64,000 nt of DNA from Channallabes apus. Lineage: Eukaryota; Chordata; Actinopteri; Siluriformes; Clariidae. A program made the position numbers and the translations under genes. Positions 1 through 10,646 of the stretch are shown here, piece by piece (position 1 is the stretch's first letter; each line of letters begins with the position of its first letter). The notes under the pieces were generated by a model. The model saw only the letters and a list, made by a program, of their open reading frames with translations, was not told the origin of the DNA and searched no databases. The stretch lies in NCBI GenBank assembly GCA_030522415.1, contig CM060104.1, forward strand, positions 19,140,825 to 19,204,824, given 5' to 3'.

Positions 1-446
1 GGCTCCGATTACATTAGGAAAACCGGCGATCGCTGAAAATTGCGCTTTAATGTTTGGCTGGTCAACTGCATGGTATGGAAACCTTATATAACTGCTAGAC
101 ATGTGGATGATCCCGTCCCATACAGCTGGCACTGCACGGCTCAAAGACGACTGGCTTAACCCCGAGCGGTCTGCCGGTTCCCTTTGGAAAGAACCAGTTG
201 CCAGGAAACCAAGCGTTGTCAGCACCTGTAAGGGAACAGGTAATGCGTGGCTCCTCGCTGTCTCTCTTTCCAAATTTGGACCCAACTCGGCACAGAGCTC
301 CAAGAGGATAGCTCTTGGAAATCTGAAACGGCTAATAAGCCAGTCATCATCATGGGCCAGAAATCACTGTGATCCCTAAAAACGCATTCCCTTCGGATTC
401 GGCCATTGACAATGTCCTCTAATAAGGCCAACACTGCCATTACCAT
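1..446 (-). pseudogene. Harbinger transposase (HARBI1-like), N-terminal part with one frameshift
   Basis: The minus strand from the ATG at 446 reads MVMAVLALLEDIVNGRIRRE-like sequence and then FRDHSD. The frame shifts by one base at about 360-364. From there to position 1 the next frame stays open: DDDWLISRFRFPRAILLELC, then ELGPNLERETARSHALPVPL, then a Q-V-L-T-T-L-G-F-L-A-T-G-S-F stretch, then SLSRAVPAVWDGI and IRFPYHAVDQP. This order is typical of Harbinger/HARBI1 nucleases. About 150 residues are visible; the catalytic DDE region would be further left. With only one lesion the copy looks fairly young. I infer that it is inactive, because the shift falls inside the conserved N-terminal part. 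The forward ORF at 101-379 is its antisense shadow. Confidence 0.72.
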
Positions 447-791
447 AGACTAAGGGTTGTATACATTTGCAAATGCTTTTATATGTTCTAAATCAAATAA
501 TAGGTAGAAAAATATTGTGTCAATTAACCCATTTTATCAATTATAAATGAATAGCAATGTTTTTCACGTGTTGGTGCGATACTCTGTAGTGTGCAATTTA
601 ACATAATTGCCTCTAGGAGTCGCCAACGGAAATAAAACAAACACACAAGAAGAAACAGGAAACAGACAGGAAGTTGGCGTGGAAGAACGCACATTCTCAC
701 GTTAATTTCACTGTTAGTAAATCCGACCGTGAGCGTGAAAACTGGCGTAATCAAAGTTTTTGTGCGTACGCAGCGTTGATACATGAGGCCC
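1..791 (-). mobile_element. Harbinger (PIF/Harbinger) DNA transposon, partial, cut by the window edge
   Basis: The left edge holds the 5' part of a Harbinger element read on the minus strand. It has a transposase start at 446 and an untranslated leader between 447 and about 791. The leader ends, read on minus, with GGGCCTCATGTATCAACGCT at the outer end, which resembles Harbinger-type termini of fish as I remember them. The other end and any Myb/SANT partner gene would lie left of position 1. I could not check the target-site duplication because only one end is visible. Confidence 0.7.
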
Positions 792-1599
792 CTGGACTGC
801 AGCTAAACCTAGTTATTCAACCACAGTTTTGGTTTGGTAGTAAGGACACCTTTTTAGTTAGGGTGACATACTTTATGATGTACAGTACTACGGATTTCTG
901 GCCAGTGCACTGAAACTGTCCAAACACTCCTTTAACACTGATTTGCTACCTCTGGCTATGACCGAGTAGACTTGTATAATTCCCAATACAATGGTAGCAG
1001 AAAGGGTTATGTAATGCAGGTCTGTAGGATGGCCTTATACTGTAGGTCTTGTGAATATTTGTCTACACTTCATTTGGCTTGCTTTTTCCATTTGCTGGGT
1101 ACATGTCATGGTGATGAAACTTGGGAAAACTAAAAAAAGTTTGAACAGTGTCTGCCGGGTTCTTGGTGATCATTGCATCATGGCGTCATGCACAAGTGTC
1201 CTTTGTGTATATGATGTATTGCTCACTAGTAGATCCATATGTTAATTCTTGTATTTCGCACATATAGTGCTGTTACATTGAAAAGAACTCTAGTATGATC
1301 AGATTACACTCAACTCTCTGAACAGAAATGAATCCAGATCGTCTCTATATGCAAAAATATTTATCTTTTCATATAATATTTTTTCATATATATTGCAAAA
1401 TGTAGGGTATGTCAAACCATTCCAGCTCTCTGTTCAATGCATGTAAAACCTGTTTTGCTATAGGTCACATGTGTGTTAGTCTTCAAATAATTGTTCCATA
1501 AGCATCTACCATCATAATAATATATGTAATGTAATTCTATTTTGGCTTCGGGTTTCTTTTTCATTCTCACAAAGTAATAGAAAGCAATCAGGTGCCATA

Positions 1600-1651
<52 letters not shown>

Positions 1652-2379
1652 TACTATTACTACTATTACTACTACTACTAATTAAGTGATACATAAATAT
1701 TACCTGTACTGTATGCCATTTGTGGGATGGCCCTTTTCTTTTTCAAAAATTGCTCTTTCTGTAGCATGGGGTAAAAGACTGGCCTTGCTTGATCACAGTA
1801 TTAAACAGCATATTTTATTTCCAGGATTTATAATCATAGCATATTTATTTGTTAATAACCAGTCTGTCGACAAATGGATGTTTAGTATAAAAAGCCTATA
1901 ATCATAAATGTTCAGGTTGGACATCACAGAAGTGCTCAAATTCATAAATCAAAACGCTGGTCGGTTTAGCAATTGAATGCTGTGCACTTTATAATGTTTT
2001 TTTGTAAAGTTTTATTCCTCTAAATGTATTTAATACATAATTAGTATCACAGCTAAATTACTGTATAAAAAATATTAATAAGATATTAATGTTATTATTT
2101 TCATATAGGATATTGTGCCAGAATATAACATACACATATTTAGATATATAAAGATAGTCATGTAGTTCCATGAAGGTTTGTTTTTGTGCTTTTCATTTAG
2201 TGAATATAAAAATATAATAATTTGTCAGACTACTATTGCTACTAATATCTGAGCCACACCAAATGAAAATGCATTATTATTATTATGATGATGATTGTTC
2301 AAGTCAGAGATCACGACTATGATACGTTGATATGACACAATCCTAAGCCCTTATTGAATCTTCATGCTTCACTGAAACA
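792..2379. other. Intergenic, AT-rich, no gene seen
   Basis: I see no coding region, RNA gene or clear transposon here. The stretch contains a long ATT/ACT trinucleotide microsatellite at 1602-1682 and otherwise AT-rich unique-looking sequence. Short ORFs are not supported by recognisable protein sequence. Confidence 0.6.
1602..1682 (+). repeat. (ATT)n / (ACT)n microsatellite
   Basis: About 16 uninterrupted ATT units are followed by mixed ATT and ACT units. The antisense ORF with a run of Asn codons is produced by this repeat and is not a gene. Confidence 0.95.
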
Positions 2380-2731
2380 GTGATTTGCAGAGAGCCTCGG
2401 TTGGATCACACGTCTCTCTCACTCGCCCAGCATTCAGTGAACACACTTTGAGGAATTGCTATGGCAACTGGTTGCTATGGGTGATATGACACTACCACAC
2501 ACTCATCTGGTGAGGGGAGAGGGAGTTGCACAACAAAGGCCAGGAATACAAGCAAGGAACAGAAGCAATTATTTTGATTCCTGAATGAACCGAGGGACTG
2601 CGTTAAAAAGTTGAGAAAACGTATGGCTTCAGGCGGGGAGTCATAATGGATGCTGAGACTTTCTCAGTTTATTTCTGGTGTCCATCTGCTTTGCCTCTGA
2701 CGGATCTTTTTTAGCTGCCTCTCCACAACAG
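2380..2731 (+). other. Candidate 5' noncoding exon of the cortexin gene
   Basis: A relatively GC-rich stretch ends with CCACAACAG followed by GTAAGTGC, a near-consensus splice donor at 2731/2732. A matching acceptor (TTCTGACAG) ends at 3781, 98 bases before the cortexin ATG. I infer a 5' UTR exon; the start is unknown and 2380 is only a guess at the upstream limit. No coding sequence is claimed. The 1050 bases between 2732 and 3781 would be an intron and show nothing else recognisable. Confidence 0.4.
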
Positions 2732-3828
2732 GTAAGTGCATTCCAAACTGCTACTGATATGGACCACCAAGCTCCCATCTACATAACTGTAGAGACAAGA
2801 TATTCGCTTACATAAGAAAAATAAATCAATCAAATGCACATTAATAGTATATATATCAATCTGAAAATGCACAAGATAAGTCACTACCCAGAGTGATGCT
2901 TGTACAATATAATTCTGTTAACAGGAAAATGAAGACATATATGTGACTTTTACTGGCTCTTTTTTTTTTGCTGAGTAAACATGTGGAGGCATGATATAAT
3001 GTGGAATTAAATTAATTGTAATTCCATCTTATAGATATGTAATGAGTTAAATATGATTAGTTAAAGAGTTACAGGTGCGGCACTTGCAAAATGCTCCTAC
3101 ATTATAAAATCGTGAAATTTCGCAGGGAGTGCCGGGTCTATTATTGGGTACTGATATCAAAGAAGTGTACCGTTGTAGGGTCACCACCCTCCAGTGGAGC
3201 TGGTTATTTTAACATATGCGATTATGAAAATACCAGCCCACATTCATTCTATTCCACAGAATTTTAAGCCGTTTATTTAAAATATGTTGATGTGTTCCAT
3301 GATGTTTAGATATACAGGGGTAGTGGCACTGTGGATATTTATGCACAGAATGAAACCTGATTGTTTATACTAATGTATACTAATGATTGTAGGTGTTTAC
3401 AATACGAAACATCTAAATTTATAGCACTACATGCTGAACATAACCAGGCATATGGAATTAGATATATGCTTGCCATATACTGTACAGTAGATGAGCCTTG
3501 TGCTTTTACTCAGAGAAAATATTTATATAATACCAGCTTTCCTATGTTATTTTTAAACTTGCAGTATTGTTGTAAAGAATACTGGGTACAGCAATAAGGA
3601 GGATGGGGTATGACATGACAAATTCTATTTTTAGTTAAAATTATTTTATTTATTTGTACGTTCCAAATCTATATAATTTTTTCAAAATAAAACTTCTGCC
3701 ATGTTTTCATATTGCTTAGCAATTTCTATAAAAGAAATAAATTATGAACCTAAGTTAATGGTATTAAAATGCTTCTGACAGGAAACTTGTTGAATCCGAG
3801 ACTCGACGTGATGGCTACATGCCACTGA

Positions 3829-4113
<285 letters not shown>

Positions 4114-5165
4114 GGGACTGCCTGGGCTTGGCCGGTCATGACGCCACATGATGGCTACCTCACAGTCTCCACCACAGAGTCGAATAACTCGGTGGTGTAT
4201 ATATGGTGGCATGATGTCTCATTTTTGAAACAAAACGAATCAAATGTTCTAATATACATTTCTTCCATTTATACATGTGGGAAAATTTACTGCCAGCACA
4301 ATACCTCACATATTTCACCACAGCTGATAAGTGATGTCACCTCCAGGTTTCCTGAGAAGTATTAGCGATGACACACCCAGAGCTAAAACTAGCCAATTAC
4401 TGTACCTGTCATAACCAGTCTGGGTGAGCTATTTATCTCACGTTGATGCAGTGTAAATTATAAATTCTCACAATGAGGGTAAATCCTTTACAGAATTTAT
4501 TACCACTACCTTTATAGAACTTAAAGTGCTTTGGTTTAGGGATTGTAAAATCTCTAGTGCTCTTTGTTGAGAAAGTCCTAAGCTTTTGGCCTTATGATTC
4601 AGTGTGTTTACAGAGCTGCCAGGAAAAAAAAGACTGGCCTCGTTGTTATTAAGCTAAATGTCAATCAATGTAATGACCAAGCAGCCTCTTTAGGCATCTG
4701 GATGAAAGCTTTGACAAGTTCCTCCTCTCTCTCTATCTCTCGCTTCTTTCTGTCTTTTTCTCTCTCTGCAGTGTGCTTTAATAGGGTGTGTCTGACGTGG
4801 TACATATTGTTCAACAGTATTTCCTAATTACAGAAAAGAACTGTTCATTCAAATGGTGTGAATTCGCTGTTGTGCACAAGCTATCACTGCATTGGTGATT
4901 TTGCAAATGCTCTGTTGCAAAGCTGTGATTAGCTTAACTACATGTTTTTAAAAGAGATACAGCTCACATAAACAAGAAATGTGTCAATGATGTGCAAAAG
5001 ATATAAATTACCATTTCAGTGCCTGTATTTATTTAATTTTACTACCTGCTATTGATTTATAGTCTGTATAGTTGAGATTGTTCTGTTTGAAACTGTCACT
5101 CGAGGCATTTATTGCCACAGCACATTAAGCTCTACTGTCAGGAATGACTAGTCATTATAATGCAT

Positions 5166-5222
5166 TGTGTGTGTGTGTGTGTGTGTGCGCGTATGTGTGT
5201 GCGCGTGTGTGCGTTTGTGTGT
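5166..5222 (+). repeat. (TG)n microsatellite with GC interruptions
   Basis: A run of TG dinucleotides is interrupted by GCGC and TATG units. A shorter, more decayed counterpart lies at about 7566-7602 inside the duplicated copy. Confidence 0.9.
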
Positions 5223-5327
5223 TTGATAAATTAGGTATGTAGTACCGAGATACTCTTCAGAAAGACCATGTGCCATGTGGTTCACAAGTAGGTCTTGCAT
5301 TTGATGTGCTTTTTATATTTGTTTCCA

Positions 5328-5333
5328 AATAAA
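5328..5333 (+). terminator. Poly(A) signal AATAAA, probably for the cortexin gene
   Basis: A canonical AATAAA follows TGTTTCC. It is the first strong poly(A) signal that fits a cortexin transcript end, although no cleavage site can be proven. The same hexamer occurs in the duplicated copy near 7710. Confidence 0.45.
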
Positions 5334-5517
5334 GATGTATTTCTCTCAAATTACTAAAGATTTTCTATCCTAAATATTTCCTTTAGAGATTTTTTAAGTG
5401 ATGACATTAAGTTTTTATTTTATTACACATATTATATAATGTGTTACACAATATATGTCACATACATAATACTTACATTATTACATACATAATATTTACA
5501 TGTACTGTAAATAGTGT

Positions 5518-6560
5518 AATTATATTCACCAAGCACCTTATTAGGAGCACTATACTAATACTTGTTAGAGCCTTCTTTTGCTCAATTTGTTTAAAGCCTG
5601 TTTTCCACAAGATGTTGGAAGCATTACTTTAAGATTCAGACCCATGTTGAGATGATTGCATTATGGAATTTCTGCAGATTTTTGCTGGTGCACTTTCATG
5701 CTGTGAATCTCCTGTTCCACCACATCCCAAAGCTGTTCTACTGGATTTAGATTATAAGACTGGAATGGCTGGACATTGAACTCATTGTCATGTTCATGAA
5801 ACCAGTTTGAGATGATCTTTGTGGCATGGTGCATTATCATGTTGGAAGTAGTCATTAGAAGATGGTAAATTTTGACCATGAAGGGATGCACATAGTGAGC
5901 AACAATAATCAGATAGATTGTGGCATCAAATGATGATTGGTATTAACAAGCAAAATTGTGTCACTAAAATATTCCCCACACCATTAGACCACCTACACAA
6001 GCCTGAATTGTTGACAAAAGGCAGGCCGGGTCAATGGATTCATGCTGCTGATGCCACATTCTAACCCCACCACCTGTGTGCATCAGCATAAATTGCGGTT
6101 CATCAGACCAGGTAACATTTTTTCACTCTGCAGCTGTCCAGTTTTGGTCAGCCTGTGCTAACTGCATCTTCAGCTTTCTATTCTTGGCCGACAGAAATGG
6201 AAGCTCATCTGCCTGAAGTTTCAATGTTTGCTGTATTCTGAGATGCTTTTTTAACTCCCCACAGTTGTGCAGAGCGGCTATCTGCTTAGCTGTTGCCTTT
6301 CCGTGAATTGGAATAAGTCTAGACATTCTCCTTTGACTTCTGTCATCTGTCCACAGAACTGCTGGTCCTTTAATGTTTTTGTTTTCTTTATTGCACCAAT
6401 ATGACTAAACTGTAGAGGATACTGTGTATGCTAGCCTATACCTTTGTTATTTTATGAACTGGGCTGCTGTTACAGTACATGACAAGCTGATTAGATAACT
6501 ACTGTACATGAATGAAAAGGTGCACAGATATTCCTAATAAAATGCCAAAAGGAGTGTAAC
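5518..6560 (-). mobile_element. Decayed Tc1-like transposon (family C), minus strand
   Basis: The minus strand shows pieces of a Tc1 transposase with several frameshifts and stops. These include an N-terminal piece at 6123-6326 and the C-terminal piece at 5661-5891 with IISNWFHEHDNEF and NLNPVEQLWDVVEQEI, which hold the last acidic residue of the DDE triad. The ends look like decayed inverted repeats (CACCTTATTAGGAG at the left, ATTCCTAATAAAATGCC at the right). A second relic of the same family lies at 16085-16722. It is inactive. Confidence 0.75.
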
Positions 6561-6707
6561 ACTTGAATAGGATGTCACAGCCCCTAATCACCAATATTGC
6601 CAATATAAACATTTTTTATTATTATTGTTATAAAACAAGGTTCTGTTCTGGTCACAAGTGATAAGACAACTGGTCTGGTCAGAATTACATTTGGTGGAAA
6701 ATTATTA

Positions 6708-6950
6708 TTATTATTCATTAATTCATTCATCTTCTATACCGCTTCATCCTGTATTAGGGTCGCGGGGACCTGGAGCCTATAGCAAGAGACTCTGGGCACG
6801 AGGCAGGGTACACCCTGGACAGCGTGCCAATCCATCGCAGAGCACACACACACTCATTCACACACTATGGTCAATTTGGGAACGCCAATTAGCCTAATTT
6901 GCATGTCTTTGGACTGTGGGAGGAAACCGGAGTACCCGGAGGAAACCCAG
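6708..6950 (+). repeat. Dispersed fish repeat R1 (copy 1)
   Basis: The order TCATTCATCTTCTATACCGC, GGGTCGCGGGGACCTGGAGC, TACACCCTGGACAG, GCCAATCCATCGCAG, CACACTCATTCACACACTA, GGAGGAAACCGGAGTACCCG is a high-copy teleost repeat that I recognise but cannot place in a class. Other copies in the window are at 21355-21720, 35245-35410 and, inverted, 37760-37915. The short ORF over it is spurious. Confidence 0.8.
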
Positions 6951-7336
6951 TTGAGTTAAATAATTTAAATTTAAAAGAAATTTTTTTAACTTAAATTTCT
7001 TGTAGTCTTCAGTCAGAAATTTCTTCAGGATCAAAATATCACTACCTGAGAACATTCCCCAAGCCCTCTAGATAAGATAGCCAATGCTTTGATGTACAGT
7101 ATAACAATATCAGCAGCAGCAACAGCAATAGTAATAATAATAGCAACAACAATAACAACAACAATAATAATAATAATAATAATATCCAGGATGAAATATT
7201 TTACCTTGCCTCTGGGAAATCTTTCGGCTTGCCTCTGTGTTACTCTAGGTAAATGCATGAATAAATGAATGAATGGATGAAAAAATTAATGAATGGTGGT
7301 ATTGATATCACCATTATCATAATCATTCACTGTAAT

Positions 7337-7342
7337 CATCAC

Positions 7343-7385
<43 letters not shown>
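7337..7385 (+). repeat. (AAT)n microsatellite
   Basis: About 16 AAT units stand in a row. Confidence 0.95.
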
Positions 7386-7387
<2 letters not shown>

Positions 7388-7477
7388 CAACATAATTAAC
7401 GAAGTATGTATCAGCTAAAGAAGTTGCCATAATAGAGCACTGGGTGGAACTGGGAAATTATTATTATTTAATGAATG

Positions 7478-7522
7478 TTCCGAATTGCACTCTGCGATCT
7501 TTCTCTCACTACACCAAGCTTG
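7478..7522 (+). repeat. Short segment repeated at 8026-8072
   Basis: CCGAATTGCACTCTGCGATC and the following TTCTCTCACTACACCAAGCTTG match CGAATTGGTAGTCTGTGATC plus TTCCCTCAGTGCGACAAGCTTG at 8026-8072, with substitutions. The two copies bracket the second copy of the larger duplication. Confidence 0.65.
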
Positions 7523-7529
7523 GCAGGCG

Positions 7530-7985
7530 TTTATTGCCACACGACTAGTCATTATAATGCACATTACGTGTATGTGCGCGTGGGTGTATGCGCGTGTGGT
7601 TGTTAAATTTGCTACTTAGTACTGAGATACTCTTCAGAAAGACCAAATGTGCCATGTGGTTCGCAAGCAGGTCTTTCATTTAATGTGCTTTTCATACTTG
7701 TTTCCAAATAAAGGTTAATATATTTCTCCCAAGTTACTAAACGATAAGATTTCCACAAATGATTTACTAAGGTTTAGAGATGTTCTATCCTAAACATTTC
7801 CATTAAATATTTTTAATTGATAACATTTAGTTCTGTTTTTTATTACACACATTATAAGAATGTATGTATTTTGCACAATTACATACTTCACATTGTTAGG
7901 AGGACTATACAAGTAGTACTAATACAAGGTAGCGCCTTCCTTTGCTCAATTTGTTTAAAGCATGTTTTCCATGTAAAACATTCAA
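7530..7985 (+). repeat. Segment duplicated in direct orientation from about 5106-5620 (copy 2)
   Basis: This is the second copy of the block described at 5106-5620, including the TTTCCAAATAAAGG poly(A)-like site and the TTTGCTCAATTTGTTTAAAG end. It lies between the cortexin and tmem79 genes. Confidence 0.8.
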
Positions 7986-8149
7986 TTAAGTTGCCGAAAC
8001 CCTAAACCTGAGACGGAAATGTCGCGAATTGGTAGTCTGTGATCTTTCCCTCAGTGCGACAAGCTTGACCCCGCCAGCAGAAGGCGCATGGAGTCAGAAA
8101 GAGTGAGATAGTTAAAAACACACTCACACATTCCCAGGCACCTGGTCAC

Positions 8150-8243
8150 ACCTGAACTTCTACTTCCGGAAAAGTCCTGAAGAACGACAGGAACACATTA
8201 CGCTGAGAAAACGGACTAAACCCCCAGGAAATCCGAGCTTGAG
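8150..8243 (+). other. tmem79: Candidate 5' noncoding exon of tmem79
   Basis: The sequence CCGAGCTTGAG is followed by GTAAGTG, a consensus donor at 8243/8244. Local sequence is GC-richer than its surroundings, with several CpGs continuing to about 8350. The next acceptor, a pyrimidine tract ending in CCAG, ends at 9601 just ahead of the tmem79 start codon. I infer an untranslated first exon; its 5' end is unknown. The intron 8244-9601 holds nothing recognisable apart from poly-T tracts. Confidence 0.45.
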
Positions 8244-9710
8244 GTAAGTGTATTGGAATTAGAGTGATTTAGAGCCGACATTTTATTAGTGTCTGGCTGT
8301 CGCGGTTTTGTTTGTTCGTGACTTCCGGGTTGTAACGTCGGTATTAACGAAAGGACCTGTCAGTTTGTCATTAGGCTGCGTGTGGGCCTTCAGTTAGATA
8401 ATTTAAAACTAGGACAAAATGTTTGTCCGTACATAGAGATGATAATAAATACACATGTGGCCTTTATTTTTTTTGTTTGTTTGATTTTTTTTTTTTTTTG
8501 CCATGTTTAATGGTGGTCTTCGGTTTTACAGCCTTTTAGTGTTTCTTTTGTGTTTGGGAAACGAAAGTGCGTGTCGTGCGTAGTGTCACGGACAGTTTAA
8601 CAACTTCAACTCAAAACCTCACATCATCACGCTTGTCCTGTGATTTGTGGCTTCTATCTAGTTTTATTTCATATTTATGACGTTAGCGTGTCCTTTTTGC
8701 CCAAAATGTTCCAGGTGGTTAAGTTACAAAAAAAAAAAAAAAATCCAGATATTAGAAGAATTTACTTGGTTTGTTTTAAAGGTCCACATGAAGCAGGACC
8801 CATACAGAGACATCAACTGTGTGTGTACAGCAGAAAAACACGAGGAAATAAAATACAATTCCTTCATAGTTTTGCTTGTTACAAATTAATTCTTCCTTTG
8901 CATTTTTATGTTTATATTGACCTTCATGTTACCTGATTTAATTTAAACCATATAATAGTTTTCATATTGCTTTCTGGGTGAAGGTGCAAAAATATATAAT
9001 ATGTTGTGTATTTATGTTTATATATGTTTTTAGCTACTGTTTAGTTTGCTGTAGTTATTTTATTTTCTGTTAATTATAGTAATCATTATTTCATTCTTTT
9101 ATATAATAATAATGCACAATAAATTAAAAACATAAATTGGTTAATACTATAATAATTGAGAAACCGATTTTTCATTTATTCAGTTGTTAATTTTTTTTTT
9201 TGTCTGGTATGTCTTGGCCGTAACCTTAAGCTTACTGGTTTAGTTAAAATAATGTTAATTTACTGGAATATCAGTTTAGATTAGTTCAGCTTAAAATTTT
9301 TCTTACCAAAAATTTGCCATGAACTGTATAGCTGAGGTACATTACCTGTCATTTTCTGGAACCTAAAATGAATTTTTTATACAGTACAAAAGATGCAAAA
9401 GAGAAAATATTGACTGACCTATTAGAGGCAAATGTCACACAATAAATATTTTCTATATTAAATATATAGACAAGAAGACACTCATAGAACTGTCTTTTTT
9501 ATGACAGTGATTTTGTGATTCAATGTGATTTTCTAAACAGATTGAATATATAGCTGCATGCAATATAGTTTTCTGATATACTGCATTTTTTTTTTTTCCA
9601 GAAAGGAGAAATGCAAATGTGATCCCTGTTCTGGGAGATGGCCTTTGATGAACTCTTGGATGATATTTAATGTGGCAAAACATATTACATCTATAATATT
9701 GTAATTCACA

Positions 9711-10582
9711 ATGTCTGAGGACATTTCTTCAGACTCTGTGCCAGTGGCCAAAACTCCTCTGACAGCAGAACCGTCTGTTCTTGACAGTGAAACAGAAAAG
9801 AAGATAAATACAGACATGAAAAGAACAGAAGAAAAGATCAGTGGTGCTGGTTTAGAGCCAAGCACACTGCCCTGGCCTGGAGACAAGGCTGAACAAATTG
9901 GCAAGATAGAAAAAGCAGGATCTGATCTCAAACTAGAGCAGAGCAATGTGAAACTTATAGGAGAGAAGGAGAGTGAGAGATCAGATAGCGGGTCCATCCG
10001 TGGTGGAGCAAGCAGGACTGAGAGTGAGAGAGAGTTTGGTGGGCGAGAAAAGCAGGCTTCATGTGAAGACTATGTGGAGAGAAAGCAGCCTGAGCTAAAA
10101 GAGAAGGTTCCACACTTGGAGATTGAGGTGGAGGAGTTGAACAATATGCCAGAGAAAGCAGCTGGGGTCTTTAATCCAAATGTAAGCATCCTGCGCTCTA
10201 CCAGCCTCCCTGATCCACCCAGGTGCAAGTCAGAAATGTGGGAGGAGGAGAATCAAGCCTTTCTCATGCAAGAAACATTTACAGATGGATACTACCATGA
10301 CTACCCCAGACAGGACAATTTTCAAATCTGTGAGTGAATCGTTTTTTTAATATGTATATTTTGTTGCTTTAAATGTTTTAAATAGGTTGAAATGTAGGCA
10401 TTCAGTCAATCCTCAAATGATTGATACCACTTAAATAGAATGGTACACACAGTTGTTTGAAAGCTATACTTAAAAAAGTGATGCCACTTAATTTATCAGA
10501 AAAAGTCTTGTACGATTTATCACCATGACCTGTTAAGAATATTTGAACTTTAATAGAAAGTAAAAAATAAATAAATAAATAA

Positions 10583-10646
<64 letters not shown>

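Larger units (their letters stand above)
4114..5345 (+). other. Probable 3' UTR of the cortexin gene
   Basis: There is no coding sequence between the cortexin stop and the AATAAA at 5328-5333. A CT-rich tract lies near 4720-4770 and a (TG)n tract at 5166-5222. I infer a long 3' UTR, common for small neuronal membrane proteins. No transcript data support the end point. Confidence 0.45.
5106..5620 (+). repeat. Segment duplicated in direct orientation at about 7530-7985 (copy 1)
   Basis: Blocks shared with 7530-7985 in the same order include TTTATTGCCACA, CTAGTCATTATAATGCA, GATACTCTTCAGAAAGACCA, GTGCCATGTGGTTC, TGTTTCCAAATAAAG and TTTGCTCAATTTGTTTAAAG. The copies differ by many substitutions and small indels, so the duplication is old. 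Copy 1 carries the likely cortexin poly(A) signal and the start of a Tc1 relic. Confidence 0.8.
6951..7529. other. Intergenic, microsatellite-rich
   Basis: Trinucleotide AAT and CAA tracts lie at 7098-7182 and a purer (AAT)n tract at 7337-7385. Short tracts like ATGAATGA lie at 7255-7290. No gene is seen. Confidence 0.6.

Noticed and set aside
101..379. Forward ORF of 92 codons at the left edge
   Set aside because: It is antisense to the Harbinger transposase frame, which matches a known family.
1512..1694. Minus ORF with an Asn run
   Set aside because: Produced by the ATT microsatellite; no other coding signal.
8640..8936. Plus ORFs in the first intron of tmem79
   Set aside because: No family resemblance; they include a poly-Lys run from an A tract and lie between a donor and an acceptor of tmem79.
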